Shown here in pieces: positions 12,077-24,100 of a DNA stretch of 64,000 nucleotides. The position numbers were made by a program, and so were the translations under genes. Position 1 is the stretch's first letter. Each line of letters opens with the position of its first letter. Source of the DNA: Gymnopilus junonius (taxonomy: Eukaryota > Basidiomycota > Agaricomycetes > Agaricales > Galerinaceae). The notes beneath the pieces are model-generated. The model was not told the origin of the DNA. It made no database searches and worked only from the letters and a program-made list of their open reading frames with translations. The stretch is from positions 62,001-126,000 of the forward strand of contig JADNYJ010000102.1 of NCBI GenBank assembly GCA_015501075.1. Direction: 5' to 3'.

Positions 12077-13742
12077 ATGTCGGTGTTGCATTGGTCTAGT
12101 ACGTTCAATGCTCTTCGCTTGTGCTCCGTGCACCTACTTATTGGCTAATTCTGGACTTGCAGGCCCTATTCGAAAATGTGGCGAGAAAATATTATCGCCT
12201 ATTCCAAATGAAATATACTTCGAAATATTTCATCACGTCAAGTCGAGAGTTCCCAGTTTACGGCTCCATCCTTTTGTCAAGCGCGACCTATGGAACATGG
12301 CTCTCGCATGCCGCTTTTTTTGTTCCGTGGCTCTGCCATTGGTATTCGAGAGACTAGTTTTTGTTGGCCATCGAAACGAGGCATCCGCGAGCCAGAACCA
12401 CGCGTCTTTCTGCAGGAGCATACTCAAACGAGATGCGACAGCCATCATGATGGCGCAGAATGTAAAATCTTGCGCCTTTTCGTCTTGGTATCTTTCTGAA
12501 AGGGAAGAGGACATGGAGTGGATTTTCAGAGAGCTTTTCTCAATCTACTCCAAAGGCGTAGGATTCATGACCAATATCCGCGAAATATCTCTGTTTCTTA
12601 CTCCAGTCACCAAAGAGCTGATCAAGACATTGACGGACTTGCCTCACCTGGAATCTCTGTCTCTTACTGCATGTTTGCCATCGAAGGACGTGACTAACAA
12701 GCATCTACGGAAGCTTCAATCTCTGTCACTCAAATCTTTCTCCGTTTCCCAGATGAAGCACCTTGAGGACGACTGGTGGCTAGAATTCTACCACCAAATT
12801 AATTTTCAACCTATTGTGGATATTACAACAAGTAGTTGGATGCTTTGCAGGAGCCTCGCGGAAACCGATGGAACCCTCGGGCTCGAAAAATTTGACATTT
12901 ACATTGTTGAAGATTTGACTGTTCTAGGGCTCATTCTTTCCAAATCGCCGTCCCTCAAAGTGTTCCAAAACACCACCTATAAGAAATCCAATGGGTTTCT
13001 TACTTTAGATAAGATTGCCCTGCCTCACTTACAACACTTAAAAGCCCCTATCGCTATCTTGAATACTCTAGTTCCCGGACGGCCTATCTCGACAATCGAG
13101 TTCACGCCATTTGAACAGTTGGAGCAAGAGCAGATCAAATGCCTCAAATTTTCTTCGCGCCCTGTTACGAATTTGAGCCTTTCCGCGACTATCTTTGACT
13201 GGGAGGACTTTGACCTCTGGAAGCAGTGCCCACATATCACGACTCTCCGGATTTTGTTGGACGTTATTGGCATAAGTGATACTTATATGTCGGGTATCGA
13301 ATTGGTTCGTTATATGCCTTCTTATATATCATTACACTCTTCCAGCTCATTATGGCCCTTTCGAGCAGTTATCAAAACTTCGTAGATATCCAAAACAGCC
13401 TCTCTTGCACACTTTTATTGTTGACCCGATCACAAATAATCTACCTCGCGATCTTCAGCTGGAGCATCGATGGCTCGCGGATTTCGTCTTGCCTCAGTTC
13501 CCGGCTCTACGGCAATGCCAGTTTGGTTCGGGGTTCGAATGGTTTTATTGCCATATTGAAGCAATTTGGAGACCACGAGTAGTCCCAAAATTGTGTGAAG
13601 ACGTCTTGAAATGGGCTAGGCTAAATCAGCAACTCGATGGTGTAGATTACGACGGCTTTCTCAAACGCTTGTTAGCTGCGTCTGGTAAGTCGTGTAACAT
13701 CCAATTGATGTATCTTGACTTACCGAATTTTTGACAGACTGA
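12077..13742 (+). CDS. F-box/LRR-like protein, intact
   Basis: The F-box lies at the N-terminus (ILSPIPNEIYFEIFHHV, then LWNMALACRFFCSVALPLVF). It is followed by about 350 residues of irregular leucine-rich sequence (LPHLESLSLTACLPS, LPHLQHLKAPIAIL). Such proteins act as substrate adaptors of SCF ubiquitin ligases through Skp1; the target cannot be read. I prefer a start at 12077 with a short first exon (12077-12098), an intron to 12162, and an in-phase join to the main exon; the alternative is ATG at 12108. A second intron lies near 13291-13346 and a third at 13690-13738, after which the protein ends AASD with TGA at 13740-13742. The pseudogene at 33.6-34.7 kb on the other strand is a diverged paralog that aligns along most of its length. 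Confidence 0.75.
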
Positions 13743-14148
13743 AATTCTTCTTTGAATAGGGACGCTGTCGAACATACCCGTGATATATGGAAGGATTCCG
13801 GCGTGATATATCGAGCGCGTTCATGTTCGGAGTACTTCTTTCATTGGCCTTCAACAAACAGATTACTTGCTAGTCAAAACCTGATACCACAAACCAATTT
13901 CCGAACAGAATATATCCCCACTAATCCCGTTTTACGCTGTCGTGCTGGAACATGTATATAGCCTCTTATCTTTCGATAGCTTGCCCTACAATACATCCTG
14001 GTTAATTTGCTTATCCTCCGTCTTTTCATGTTCAGCTACTATACATTTGTACTACCCCCATCCGACAACGCAGGACCGAGGCGAATCTTACTAAAATGCA
14101 AGGACTACGGTCTGAAAACAGACTAAATACAAACCGAACTGAATACAA
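13743..14148. other. Convergent spacer, F-box / aldo-keto reductase
   Basis: The F-box gene and the aldo-keto reductase gene converge here. The small frame at 13752-13961 is probably 3' UTR of the F-box gene. Nothing else is recognised. Confidence 0.35.
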
Positions 14149-15518
14149 TTAATTAGCATTTACTCCCTTGGCACCCGCCTTGTCAATTGCGTCGATATCT
14201 GCAGATGAAAGAACTGTTGAAGGTTAAATTATAATTAGTATACGGAAGTCTAGTTCAGTAGCAATCTTTTCGACGCAATTGCTGTATTTTACTCACCAAG
14301 ATCTCCTGCTTTTACGTACCCTTTTACCCGTTCTTTCTTCGCGCTCATACTTTCAATTTTTACAATGAGCGTCACAACGCGCATGACAGATCCAGAATAG
14401 ATGTTACTCACGTTACTGGAACCGTTCCCTTGGCCTTAGCCCACGCAAGCAAGACCTGATCCATAGATACTCCGAGACGTTGAGCGACTTGGCTGACCGG
14501 CTTATCTACTGGTCCACCTGGGCGTTTCGTCACAGGGCTGTACCGTTGCTCATATATCTGAGTTTGAATAGTTGACGAGCGATTACACCCACATGAGAGG
14601 ACTATAGGCCTCTATAACAATACTTTTCTCGGCGCATAATTTCAGGATCGGAAGTTGTTCTTCATAAACGTATGGGTGGAAAAGAATCTGGCAGTTTCAG
14701 AATGCTTCGCGACTTTGCGAACAAATCTGACTGACCTGGTTGACTACGGGAACGTGCTTGGAAATGGCGAGTAGCTGCTGAAGGTCTTGTACCTCAAAGT
14801 TACTGACACCGATACTCCTATAGTAAATTAAACCGAAATCATTGGAATGACGAAAGAAAAGAAAAAGAAAGAAAATAGGTTGCCTCGCCAATCCAGAGTC
14901 CTTTATTTTTTCCATTTCTTTCCAGCATTTTGGTATATCATCGCACAGTTCAGCGCCATGAATCAAATAGAGGTCAATGTACGAAAGACCGAGCTTTCAA
15001 CTCCTGTCAGTTTGGTAAAAGGAGAAAAAAAAATAATGCCTACATTTTTTAGACTATTTTGAAACGAAGTTGCGATGTCCAGTCCATTCAACCTCGACCA
15101 CTTTGTCGTGACAAAGATCTGCTCCCGTGGAATGCCAGATTCACGAATGGCAATCCCAGCTTCCGGTTCGTTCGTGTAATTCTGTGCAGTATCTATAGAA
15201 TGTTGGTCAGATGGGCATCTGCGATGCTGGAGCCTGAGAGCCTCCATATGCTCGAATTCTCACCAACGTGATGGATTCCTGCAGCAAATGCTTGTTTCAG
15301 AGAATCGACCGGAGGCTGACCCTTTCCTGTCCTCCATGTACCGTAGCTGTTAGATCCTGAGGAGTTAGTTCGCGTCCTGGATTCGAAATCATAGAAAATT
15401 TCGAAGCCAACTAACGCAATACTGGGCATTACATTTCCTACCAAACGCAAGGTTAACCTTTACTGTCATACCTTGAAAAAAACATACCATCGTTGAGCTT
15501 CAAAGAGTCCCAGGGCAT
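14149..15518 (-). CDS. Aldo-keto reductase (AKR superfamily)
   Basis: An NAD(P)H-dependent carbonyl reductase with the TIM-barrel AKR fold. At least nine small exons begin MPWDSLKLNDG at 15518. The family signatures occur in order: NVMPSIA then YGTWRTGKGQPPVDSLKQAF; the catalytic Asp and Tyr in DTAQNYTNE; the catalytic Lys in FVTTKW; the active-site His in DLYLIHGAEL; then SIGVSNFEVQDLQQLL, VVNQ, ILFHPYVYEEQLPIL, IEAYSPL, VSQVAQRLGVSMDQVLLAWA, and a C-terminal end DAIDKAGAKGVNAN. All four tetrad residues are present, so it should be active. The closest functional classes would be sugar (xylose, arabinose), glycerol or general aldehyde reductases; the substrate cannot be decided. TAA is at 14149-14151. 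Confidence 0.83.
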
Positions 15519-16305
15519 CTCGTTCGTGCCTCTAAAAGAGTAAGTTTAGGCTGTTGTTTTGCTAGGAAACACCTAGTCCTTTTTTATATAGCAGTCTAAA
15601 AAAAGCTACATGGTGTCTAAAAATGTGAACGCCTGCCATGGATAGACCAGAGCTATGCGAGAGTGAAAGCTTGAGGTAGTCTTTATGTCAACATCCGACC
15701 GTCGGGCCCTCTATACTTCTGATTACTTTCCTTCAGTGCACGTTGAAAATCCGGCCACTTTGGAGTAATAACATCGGAGAGTGCGAAGCTGCGCAATCAT
15801 AGTAAGCAACAATATATTCAGGACGATATACTCCCAGACGAAGGACGGCGTTGTTTTTCAGCTACCGTCCTGAGTTTCGACAATGAGAACAGGGCGGCGG
15901 TCTGCATTGGATACGGACAATCGGCGTCGAGTGAATCCCTTTGGAATCCCTTGAGGTGTCGTTTCGAAGAGGATCCGTCGGTGCGACGAAGAACGTGAAA
16001 GAGTTTCCAAAGTAGTGGCTGAAGAGTTTTATGGTCCACAGTAGCGATTTCCAATCGGCTTATACTTGTCGTGGCAGGTCTTGAAGCCAACTATGCCAGT
16101 GAGAGAATTTAGAAAGGTGTAGGGTATCCGGTTACCGGACCGGAGTAATCTTTTTTAAGGTTGCGGAGTTGGCACTGGCCAGTGGCAACGGACTCGGAAA
16201 GCCTCTCCGCTACTTGGCTTTGGCGCTACCTTTCTTATCTTACAGGATGAAATATACCTTCAGTCTTCCCGACTTTTCATAGCCTATTACCGATATCGAC
16301 TCCAC
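15519..16305. other. Divergent spacer, aldo-keto reductase / F-box gene
   Basis: This lies between two divergent genes and should hold both promoters. The minus-strand frame at 15818-16090 shows no domain. I see no transposon ends or RNA gene. Confidence 0.35.
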
Positions 16306-18204
16306 ATGGATGCGTTCGACGGATCGGAGGGTTCTGGAACAATAGCAGCGGAACATCTTGATGAGGCTCCGGAATGGTATGAGCGTGTTCCTTGGGATGA
16401 CGACATGAAAGAGGTGAACAAATGGATGCCAGTCGTATCGTAAACGAAGAGTATTAAAACATTTATTTTTATCCTAGGTCCAAGTCGAGCTGCCAAATTT
16501 CATTGCTCGACTACTGGAACACAACAATTTACCAACCTCAGATGACATACGCCTTTGCAAAGAATATCAAGAGAAATTACAAGAGCCATCCTTATCTGTC
16601 CAAAACCGAATTCGATTAGTGGTTTACCAGATTGACGCACTCCAAGCCGAATTACGAAACTTGGAGAAAGAGAAAACTGGATATAACAAGCAATCTTTCG
16701 CGTGCGAGGTCGTGTGCTCACCTGTCCGCCGACTTCCATTAGAAATCGTGCAGGAGATCGCGATCCATCTTCTTCTACCTCGACACCACTTACTCTCTGG
16801 CAGGGACCCCATAATTTCGACGAGTCAAGTTTGTTCTGGTTGGAGGAAGGCTATAGCCTCAATGCCTCGTCTGTGGGCACGGTTCGGAGTAGACACTACG
16901 AAGATTACTCGATCCACCTATGAAACAGCTGTTAAGAAGGCAATTGTTGAATACTCTGACAGATCCATACCTTTTCCCCTGGATATCGAAATCTCACTCT
17001 CTGATCAAGAATTACAGAGCACAAGGCATGAGCGCTCTCACCAACTCTTATCCTGGCTTATATCCGATTGGTCCTCTATTGATCGCGTTCGCCGCCTGCA
17101 CATAATCTCATTCCGCTTCCTTGAGGTTTTGGCTGACGAAATTCGAGATCCTGGAACTTTTAGCCAGCTGGAACGACTTGTTCTTGTTTCTGGGCGAAGC
17201 ACAAAACCTATCAGGAGTAACAATGTATTCGATAATAGTACGAACTGGGGAAATCTGTTCTTGAATGCACCAAATCTCCGTCGTATTTCTATCGACAACA
17301 AGATGGGGCAATTCTTCCAGTATTTGCATTTTCCCTTTGGTCAGATAACCCATCTTTTTTTGCTCTGCTCTCTTTCCTTTGGGACTTGGACGAGTTTGCT
17401 TGGACAACTCAGTGCTTTGGAATCCGGTTTCTTTTGCTTGAGCAGTGAACGCTTTACTGAAACAACCGTCCATACTCCGCCCCTGGGACATTTGGCAATA
17501 ATGCCCGAAAGCTTCGAAGCTTACACCAACTGCATCCGACTTATTTCGAAAGGGCGTTTTCCGAAGCTCTCGCATGTGGAGTTTATGGTTCCATCAAGTG
17601 AAGCTTTGGATCCTGGAGACATTTCTCTATCATCCATTCCAGGAGTGCCTTTGAAGCATTTATCCCTATTTTTTATGGATAGCGCCCCCATTGAAGTTCT
17701 TTTGGCCATCCTTCGCAATAGCACAGATGTGACAACATTGGAACTCGGGCTCCCTGCTTCGCAATGGGCCTTTCTTCTCAAATACTTGCGTTCGATGATC
17801 ACACACAGAAAACCAGATGCTTCCAATAATGGATACTCTTGTCATTCAGGCATCGGTGCCAACAGACACGCTGTCGTGGAAAGGCACTTCCTTTGAAAAT
17901 GCCCTATGTCAAGAATTTGTCGATATGGTGCGGTCAAGATGTACACCATCAGGGGCCCCCTCGCAAACCTTGCACACCATTTATTTCTTACCGGTTCAAC
18001 ATCCAAACTATCAATTACTGGTCGATGATGCTCAAAAGTTCTTTCACCTTATTTACAGGTGGTCTCTCATTACGGATGCGCAATCTCAGTGAAAGTTTGG
18101 AGGACAACCGCTTCAATAGTTATATGGATGCTGATTGGGATACATTATTACCAGATTTACCGCCGTCATTTGTTACACCTGGGAACGAGAGACCATTTAT
18201 TTGA
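16306..18204 (+). pseudogene. F-box-like gene with frame breaks in its C-terminal third
   Basis: Exon 1 starts MDAFDGSEGSGTIAAEHLDE at 16306. An intron near 16412-16478 leads to a long exon with an N-terminal helix (YQIDALQAELRNLEKEK) and the F-box-like motif VRRLPLEIVQEIAIHLLLP followed by TSQVCSGWRKAIASMPRLW. This is the common architecture of the expanded Agaricomycete F-box proteins, with an LRR-like tail after it. The first reading frame stops at 17896 (ERHFL). However, family-like sequence carries on in the next frame from about 17817 (MLPIMDTLVIQ, then ENALCQEFVDMVRSRCTPSG) and in the third frame from about 18058 (LSLRMRNLSESLED). Two small indels therefore break the gene, or they are assembly errors. 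A live 460-residue protein with a changed end is also possible. Confidence 0.6.
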
Positions 18205-19065
18205 TACTTTACGGCTTGTTTACGGACGAGATAAACTCTTTTAACGCAAAACATTTCTTCTACATATATATAACATTAAATAGGGTAGGTACCATTGGAC
18301 CAATGTGATCTAAGGGCATATAATATCGAGAATATTCAAGGAACTCCATGTTGTATTTTAGTTTTGCTGTTTACTGGACTTCACTACTATTCATTATAAG
18401 TCTACTGGAGGGAAGGACTTCATTACTTAAGTATATAATTGATTATCTTAGGTCCGAAAACCATCCCTTCCAGCTATTTTAGTCCATTCGAAGGAAATTT
18501 CGGACCTCGAGAACTCTCTTCCCTGGTGCAATTATGTTATTCCGATGCTCGACGACCAAACTTCTGGACTCATAGCAGCTCATAACCAGGGTACTGCCGC
18601 CTGTTATTGTGCTTGTTGCATAACCTCGCGAAGTACAGCTGCAGGATTCAATTACAAACCGTATCATTACTCTCCTCCGCCGGCAGATTGAATTGTTTGT
18701 CAGACCTCATGAGGGTTCAATGTAATCCGGTGAACGCGTTACTTAGTAGATGCGATGTTAAAAATCGACGTGACCGAAGGGCCTAACATTTACAAGCTAC
18801 AGACCTGTCATGACCATTAGCCCTTAGTTTCAGTCCACTGCGTGCTTTCATGACAAGCGGGCTAAGAACGCCGCTTGCGAAAGCTTTGAGGGTCCAGGTT
18901 AACGTTAGTACGCAATACACTTCTCCTAACCTGCGACCTAGGCTGACGAAGCTACGAACGAACAGTGCGGAAGGACACGGATATTCTAGGAGAAATCCGA
19001 TCCCATTAAATCGGGTAAAGCATGCTGGCCGCAGGTGTCCGACATATATATAACGCGGACGTCGT
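18205..19065. other. Non-coding spacer
   Basis: AT-rich sequence follows the F-box gene, with a probable 3' UTR to about 18300. A minus-strand frame at 18783-19268 overlaps the next gene and is probably chance. Nothing else is recognised. Confidence 0.35.
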
Positions 19066-19539
19066 TTGGTTTTTCCTTTCCTTGCCCAATCTATTGCCCA
19101 CGTAGTCCGTATTTCCGTCATGTTCATCTGGTCTCTTATCGACAAAATCGAGGAGTCCATCGTGACGGGGATTATTTCACTGGCCATTATGCTTGCGACT
19201 GTCCGAGCAAACGTCGCCAAGTTCTTGGCAGATCTCCAATGGCCTGGCTTTTTATTGGCTTTCGTCATCTGCCTCCTTGTAACCCTAAGTTTTTATCTCT
19301 TTCTTTCCCTCCATCGTCGCTGGTCCCGGGGAAAACGAGGCAGGAGCGACGAAGAGGCTGTGACAACATTCGAAAATTTCTATCCTGGTCCAGGGGGGAG
19401 AATATACTTCCTGCCAGTGATCTTCGAGGGCCCGCCACAAGATTACTACGGCTTCCAAGTCGGAGGTGCCATTAGGCTGGATGATTCGGAGTACCTAGGC
19501 AAGCCATTTGCAATATCGTCTAGCATTTGTATAACCTGA
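19066..19539 (+). CDS. Small predicted membrane protein, unknown
   Basis: An open frame of 157 codons starts MVFPFLAQSIAH; a second ATG (MFIWSLIDKIEESI) lies at 19120. It has a hydrophobic N-terminal region (IISLAIMLATVRANV), a strong membrane segment (GFLLAFVICLLVTLSFYLFL) and a basic stop-transfer patch (HRRWSRGKRGR). The C-terminal about 70 residues are soluble and rich in Gly, Pro and aromatic residues (FYPGPGGRIYFLPVIFEGPP). No family is recognised. The membrane segment with a positive flank makes a real protein plausible, but no homology or intron supports it. Confidence 0.35.
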   Translation: MVFPFLAQSIAHVVRISVMFIWSLIDKIEESIVTGIISLAIMLATVRANVAKFLADLQWPGFLLAFVICLLVTLSFYLFLSLHRRWSRGKRGRSDEEAVTTFENFYPGPGGRIYFLPVIFEGPPQDYYGFQVGGAIRLDDSEYLGKPFAISSSICIT

Positions 19540-19748
19540 CTTGTCTCGCCGTAGCAGAACCTCCGATCAGAGAGCATTTTGCTCGGCACCTCGCAATCAG
19601 TAATCGTTCGCAACTGCAGGATGCCTGAGGTGGAGGTATGATGAATGAAAGGAGACGAGAATAACGACAACTGTATAATACCAAATCACGAATTACATCA
19701 CGAAATACCCATACACCGAAACGGCTTCCTCAGCGTAGTGAGTGCACG

Positions 19749-20688
19749 TCACGCAGGTACGGCCGCAGCCTGGCCCTTGATGAATTCCAGAGCAAATTTA
19801 GGGCTTAAATATCGCAATTGAGTGGTTTTCTTATCTGGTAGGTCAAAGTAGAGTCACCTGTCAGCTGGTGATACAGGAAGCTTCTTGTCCACGAGTTTGC
19901 CTCCTTTCTCGAAAATGAAGTGACTTCTCTTCGTCTTGCCACCTGCACCTGCACCCAGAGCCGTTATGAGTGTCCTTTTTGGGTCCGAAATGAGCGGGTA
20001 AGGCAGCTCTTTCTAATGTCCAAAAATTAGTTTGAGATGATCAGCTAGAATGGACTGAAAATGGTATTTGGCTGACCTTCGTCTGCCATTTGCTTTGAGC
20101 AGAGGGGCTGTCAGCGCTCAAGCAGTAAACAGTGTAGTTGAGGGATGTAAAGTCAGGATAGATGTCCCGGAAACCGCATGCCTGGTTAGTACATCCGGCT
20201 AGATCCAAGTGCTGTGAGCGGAAACCATGCAGTCGTGACAAAAGGGAGAGCCGTACGGGTGTCTGCTTTGGGCACTAGGAAAAGAATGACTCCTTTCTCA
20301 GCAGCAAGCTCAGAAACTTGAACATCTTCTCCCTTCTCATTCTTGAGGACCAACTCTGGCAACATGTCGCCGATTTCAATCTGAGGCAAAGCAGGAGCGC
20401 TGGCATCTGCCTCAGCTTCTCCAGCCTCTGCCTTGGCCTAAGCAAGAGGAAGAAAAAAATGAGCCCTGTAGTAAGTCATAGGCAAGGAACGAGGAAAAAA
20501 ACTCTAGGTGCCTTTTTGGACGCTGAGCCTTCTCCTTCCTTTGGTTCGTTCACAGCTTCAGATGACCGCTTTTTTGCTGCTTTGGCCGCTTTCAGCTTAG
20601 GTTCTGGGGCAGCTGGAGCTGGCTGCGCCGCAATTCGCCCTGACCGCCGGGGCTCAGCAGTACTTTCAGAGACTTTTCGAGGAGGCAT
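19749..20688 (-). CDS. Peroxiredoxin Q / Dot5-type (nuclear BCP-like) thiol peroxidase
   Basis: Reduces alkyl hydroperoxides and H2O2 with thioredoxin. It starts MPPRKVSESTAEPRRSGRIA at 20688. The first exon encodes a Lys-, Ala- and Pro-rich tail resembling chromatin proteins (KLKAAKAAKKRSSE), which suggests nuclear placement as in yeast Dot5. The AhpC/TSA domain follows: IEIGDMLPELVLKNEKGED, VILFLVPKADT, then the active site CTNQACGFRD. Its first Cys is peroxidatic, and the second, five residues on, is the usual PrxQ resolving Cys. Later exons read YCLSADSPSAQSKWQTK, PYPLISDP, TKRSHFIFEKGGKLV and KFALEFIKGQAAAVPA. TGA is at 19749-19751. The family fits well; nuclear location is inferred. Confidence 0.83.
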
Positions 20689-21132
20689 GTTGGGAAATGG
20701 ATCGAAGGACGGATTATCGATTAGGTGCTACAGCTCGGTTGCTAGTCCCACGCCCCCGCGGCAGCGAGCACCGTGCACGGTCCCTCTCTTGGTCAGTCGA
20801 GAGCACAAGTTTACCTTGATAGGCACGGGCACGCAATTTATGACGTTTGAATTGGAATGTTGTCGAGACTTTTCCGAATATGGAGGTCTGACAATCTGTA
20901 GTCAGATGCTCTCGCAAGACGGTGAGTCCGAAAAGATATTGAGTTAATTATCATGCGAAGAAATTCTGCAAGGCACTGATGATTATGGTAATATCCACAG
21001 ACAATAGATGAGGGTAATGGGGGTAAGTAGAAGGGCTTAATCCTCCACACGGATTGTCCATTAAACGAAAGGCTAGTGTGTTCTTTTGACAATTATTTAG
21101 AATCCTATGACTTCGATATCCCTAGAAACCTG
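20689..21132. other. Spacer upstream of the PrxQ gene
   Basis: This holds the PrxQ promoter and the 3' end of the downstream LRR gene, both on the minus strand. Frames across it are shadows. No motif is supported. Confidence 0.35.
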
Positions 21133-24100
21133 TCATGAACCAACCGTGGGTGTCGTCTGTGAAGAAGGGCTTCTTGGAAGAGTTGGTGAACGTGCTGGGC
21201 TGGTAGGTGACGTAGGACTCAGAAAACTTCTCTGAGAAGAGGCGGACGCCGGGCTTTGAAGGGAGGTTTCCAGACGCTCCGTTGACGTCGACGGGGAGAT
21301 CGTTGGAGAAAGAATACTCAAGATAGAGCTCGACCCTGACCGCGTTCGCGATACATACGGTCTAGGTGGTGGTTTTGGGTTAGCATTCTCCGCTGTGGGC
21401 GACGTAGCTGAGGGTAAGTTCGGAGAACGGTTGGGAGACCAATCTGGTAAATTTGAATCCGGCATGCCAGAGATGCCATTGACCACATCCAAGCCATATT
21501 CATCAGTTAACGGACGAGGCGGTGGACGTTCAACCATAGCTTCTAGGAGCTGTTAAGAGGAGCACCGTTGGCCAACGTGATCGAGATTTGAAGAAAGGAA
21601 ATACGTACCTCTTTGCGTAGCTCCTCACCAGCATACTCGCCTTCCATCTCTTCAGGTCCAAGAAGCACCTGTCCTTTCCTGAAGACTTCACCTTCCTCCT
21701 CTACCCATATGCGAGATCTGCAGGCTATCATCAGTTTCAATGACAACGAACGTGCCTCAAGAAATACAAACCTGTTAGTGGGAGAAGTAGAATCATTAGG
21801 GCGATAGTGTACGCCATCTTCATCCTCATCTTCCGATTCGTTGATCCTAAACGTTTTCGGGCTGAGAACAATCTCTGGCTGCTCAGGTTCTGGATCCGCC
21901 TTCTGCTTGCCCTTGTCAATTTTCGGTGTAGTAGGGGTCATCGAGTCATCTTCTTCAAGGCTGCTGGTGCTACTCGTCTCCGAAGAACCAATAGATGCAT
22001 GTCCATTTGCACGCCCGTTGATATGTGGTAACCCATCCAGCATGCCATCTCCGCCATCTGCGCTTCGGACGTTGTTCAAGGAAAGCCCTAATCCTTGCAG
22101 AGTGAGCGGAGGCTTGCCTCCACCTGGAACTTTCTTGAGCAGCGAAAGAAGCTGGTCGTTGATGCCCAGAAGCTCTTCAAGGCTAGTAGGATCTTCTGCT
22201 TCTTGAATCACACTGGCAAGTTCCGATGCGACAGCTTTCGCTCTCGAAACCATTTGGGAGAGTGAGGAAGCCCTTGGTTTACTTGCTTTAGGGGTTTGAG
22301 ATAGAGGTGCATTCGGAGCCAGAATACCGCTTAATTGAGTGATGCACAACCTGGCGCGTCCAACGATGTCCGACTCATTCTACATGGCAGTAATCACCAT
22401 TAGCAAACAGCTAAGGTATGAAAGGAAGTAACATACCTTTTTTTCCTCCTTTAACTTGATAGACTTCGCAAGCTCACTTTCCTCGATCATGTTCCAAACA
22501 CCCTTGCCCAGCCCACGTCCACTAGATGTAGGTGCTCCTTCGGCAGCGGCCTTCGAAGCCCGTTCTGCCTCCTCGGTATTCCTTACGCAGGTATTCAGAA
22601 TCTCCCTACACATTCTAAAACCATGAATAAACCTATTCAAATGGCTATACAGTGCCATTCAATGAAACTGACCTGGCAAATTCTTCATCGCCTGGCGGAA
22701 TGTTCAAATCCAAACAGCGCATGACGTGGTTTGCTTTCAAACCCGAACTTAAAGCCATGACGCCAGCAATGTCGATATCGTTCAGTGTCAAGTCGAGATG
22801 GAGGAGAGAGGTTGATTCTGGGAGGAACTCAGCCAGAGCAATTGCCCCTGCAGAAGTCATTGAGGTGGACGACAAAAATAAGCGTTTTAAGGCAGTGTTG
22901 AGCGTGAACGCTGTGCGGAGTGATTGAATCTGCGATATCCTTAGCGCAATGGAGTATAATAAGCAATTAGGCGTACCCCTTCTAAGCCTGGGCCCGAGCA
23001 AGGATTCTTATTCAAATCAAGCGTCTCCAGACTTGAATTGTATTTCTGCAAGAAATGAAAGGGATAAACGAAAGGCAGGAATCAAAGAGAAGGTGTAAGC
23101 GTACCAATGCTTCCGCTATTGTCACAAGACACTGAACATCAAGCTTGTTCTCACTGAGATTCAAGACCTTGAGTGTGCGATTGCGTTTGAGAACTTGAGC
23201 AAGGTACGAAACACCCGTCTAAATCCAATTTATCGGTCGAAAAGTGGGAGCCAAGATGAGAGCTTCATAACTCACGCGCAAATCATTGCCTTTCAAATCC
23301 AGTGTCCTTAGGGCACCTAATCTTGGTAAGTTATCCAACGCTCTGACTTTGTCCAACAAAGCTGCGCTGGGTCCCATATCGTGGTGAGATCCATTTGACT
23401 GGACACCCGCAGAAATAGGAGGCGGTGGATGGCGCGTCGTAACGCCTCCCTGAGACGACGACGTGATGATCGGTATATGCTGGCCTGTCGGTGAGAGAGG
23501 GTTCATGGCGGTAGTTGGAATGGCCCTGCCACGACGTGCCTTAGGCACATAGGGGGTATATGTCGTTTGCATGGGCAATGTCGTTGGATGTCGAGGTGGA
23601 GGGAGGACGGGCCCTGGGCGCGCAGTTGGGGTTAGAGGGCTCTGAGGTAGCACAGTCGGTGTTGAAGGGGGTGAAGTAATTGGCAGGTTGGAAACAGAAC
23701 TGGTAGGTGAAGATGCCGCGGAAGATGAAGGCGTAAATGTGGAACTTGAAGGAGCGGGAGACAATGGAGTTGGCACGATATCAGGATAGTCCCTAATCAT
23801 GAGAGCGAGGGCTACGCCACCACTGGCGGAAATGCGATTATGTCGTATGGATATGTTTCGCAAAGAAGATGTTCGTACAGCACGGCCTATTGGTTGTCGG
23901 TATTCATTTAAAGACGGATCAAAACATTCAATGACGCACACAAAGTTTCAAGAGCAGCAGGTCTTAATGAACAATCATCAAGGCGTAGCGATACTAGGCC
24001 GGGCTCTGGCGCAGTTTCTAAAGCTGCTATAATGTACTCCACCGACTTCTTGTCGAGTGAGTTTTGCGACAGGTCCAAAAATTGTAAACTCTTTGCCTAT

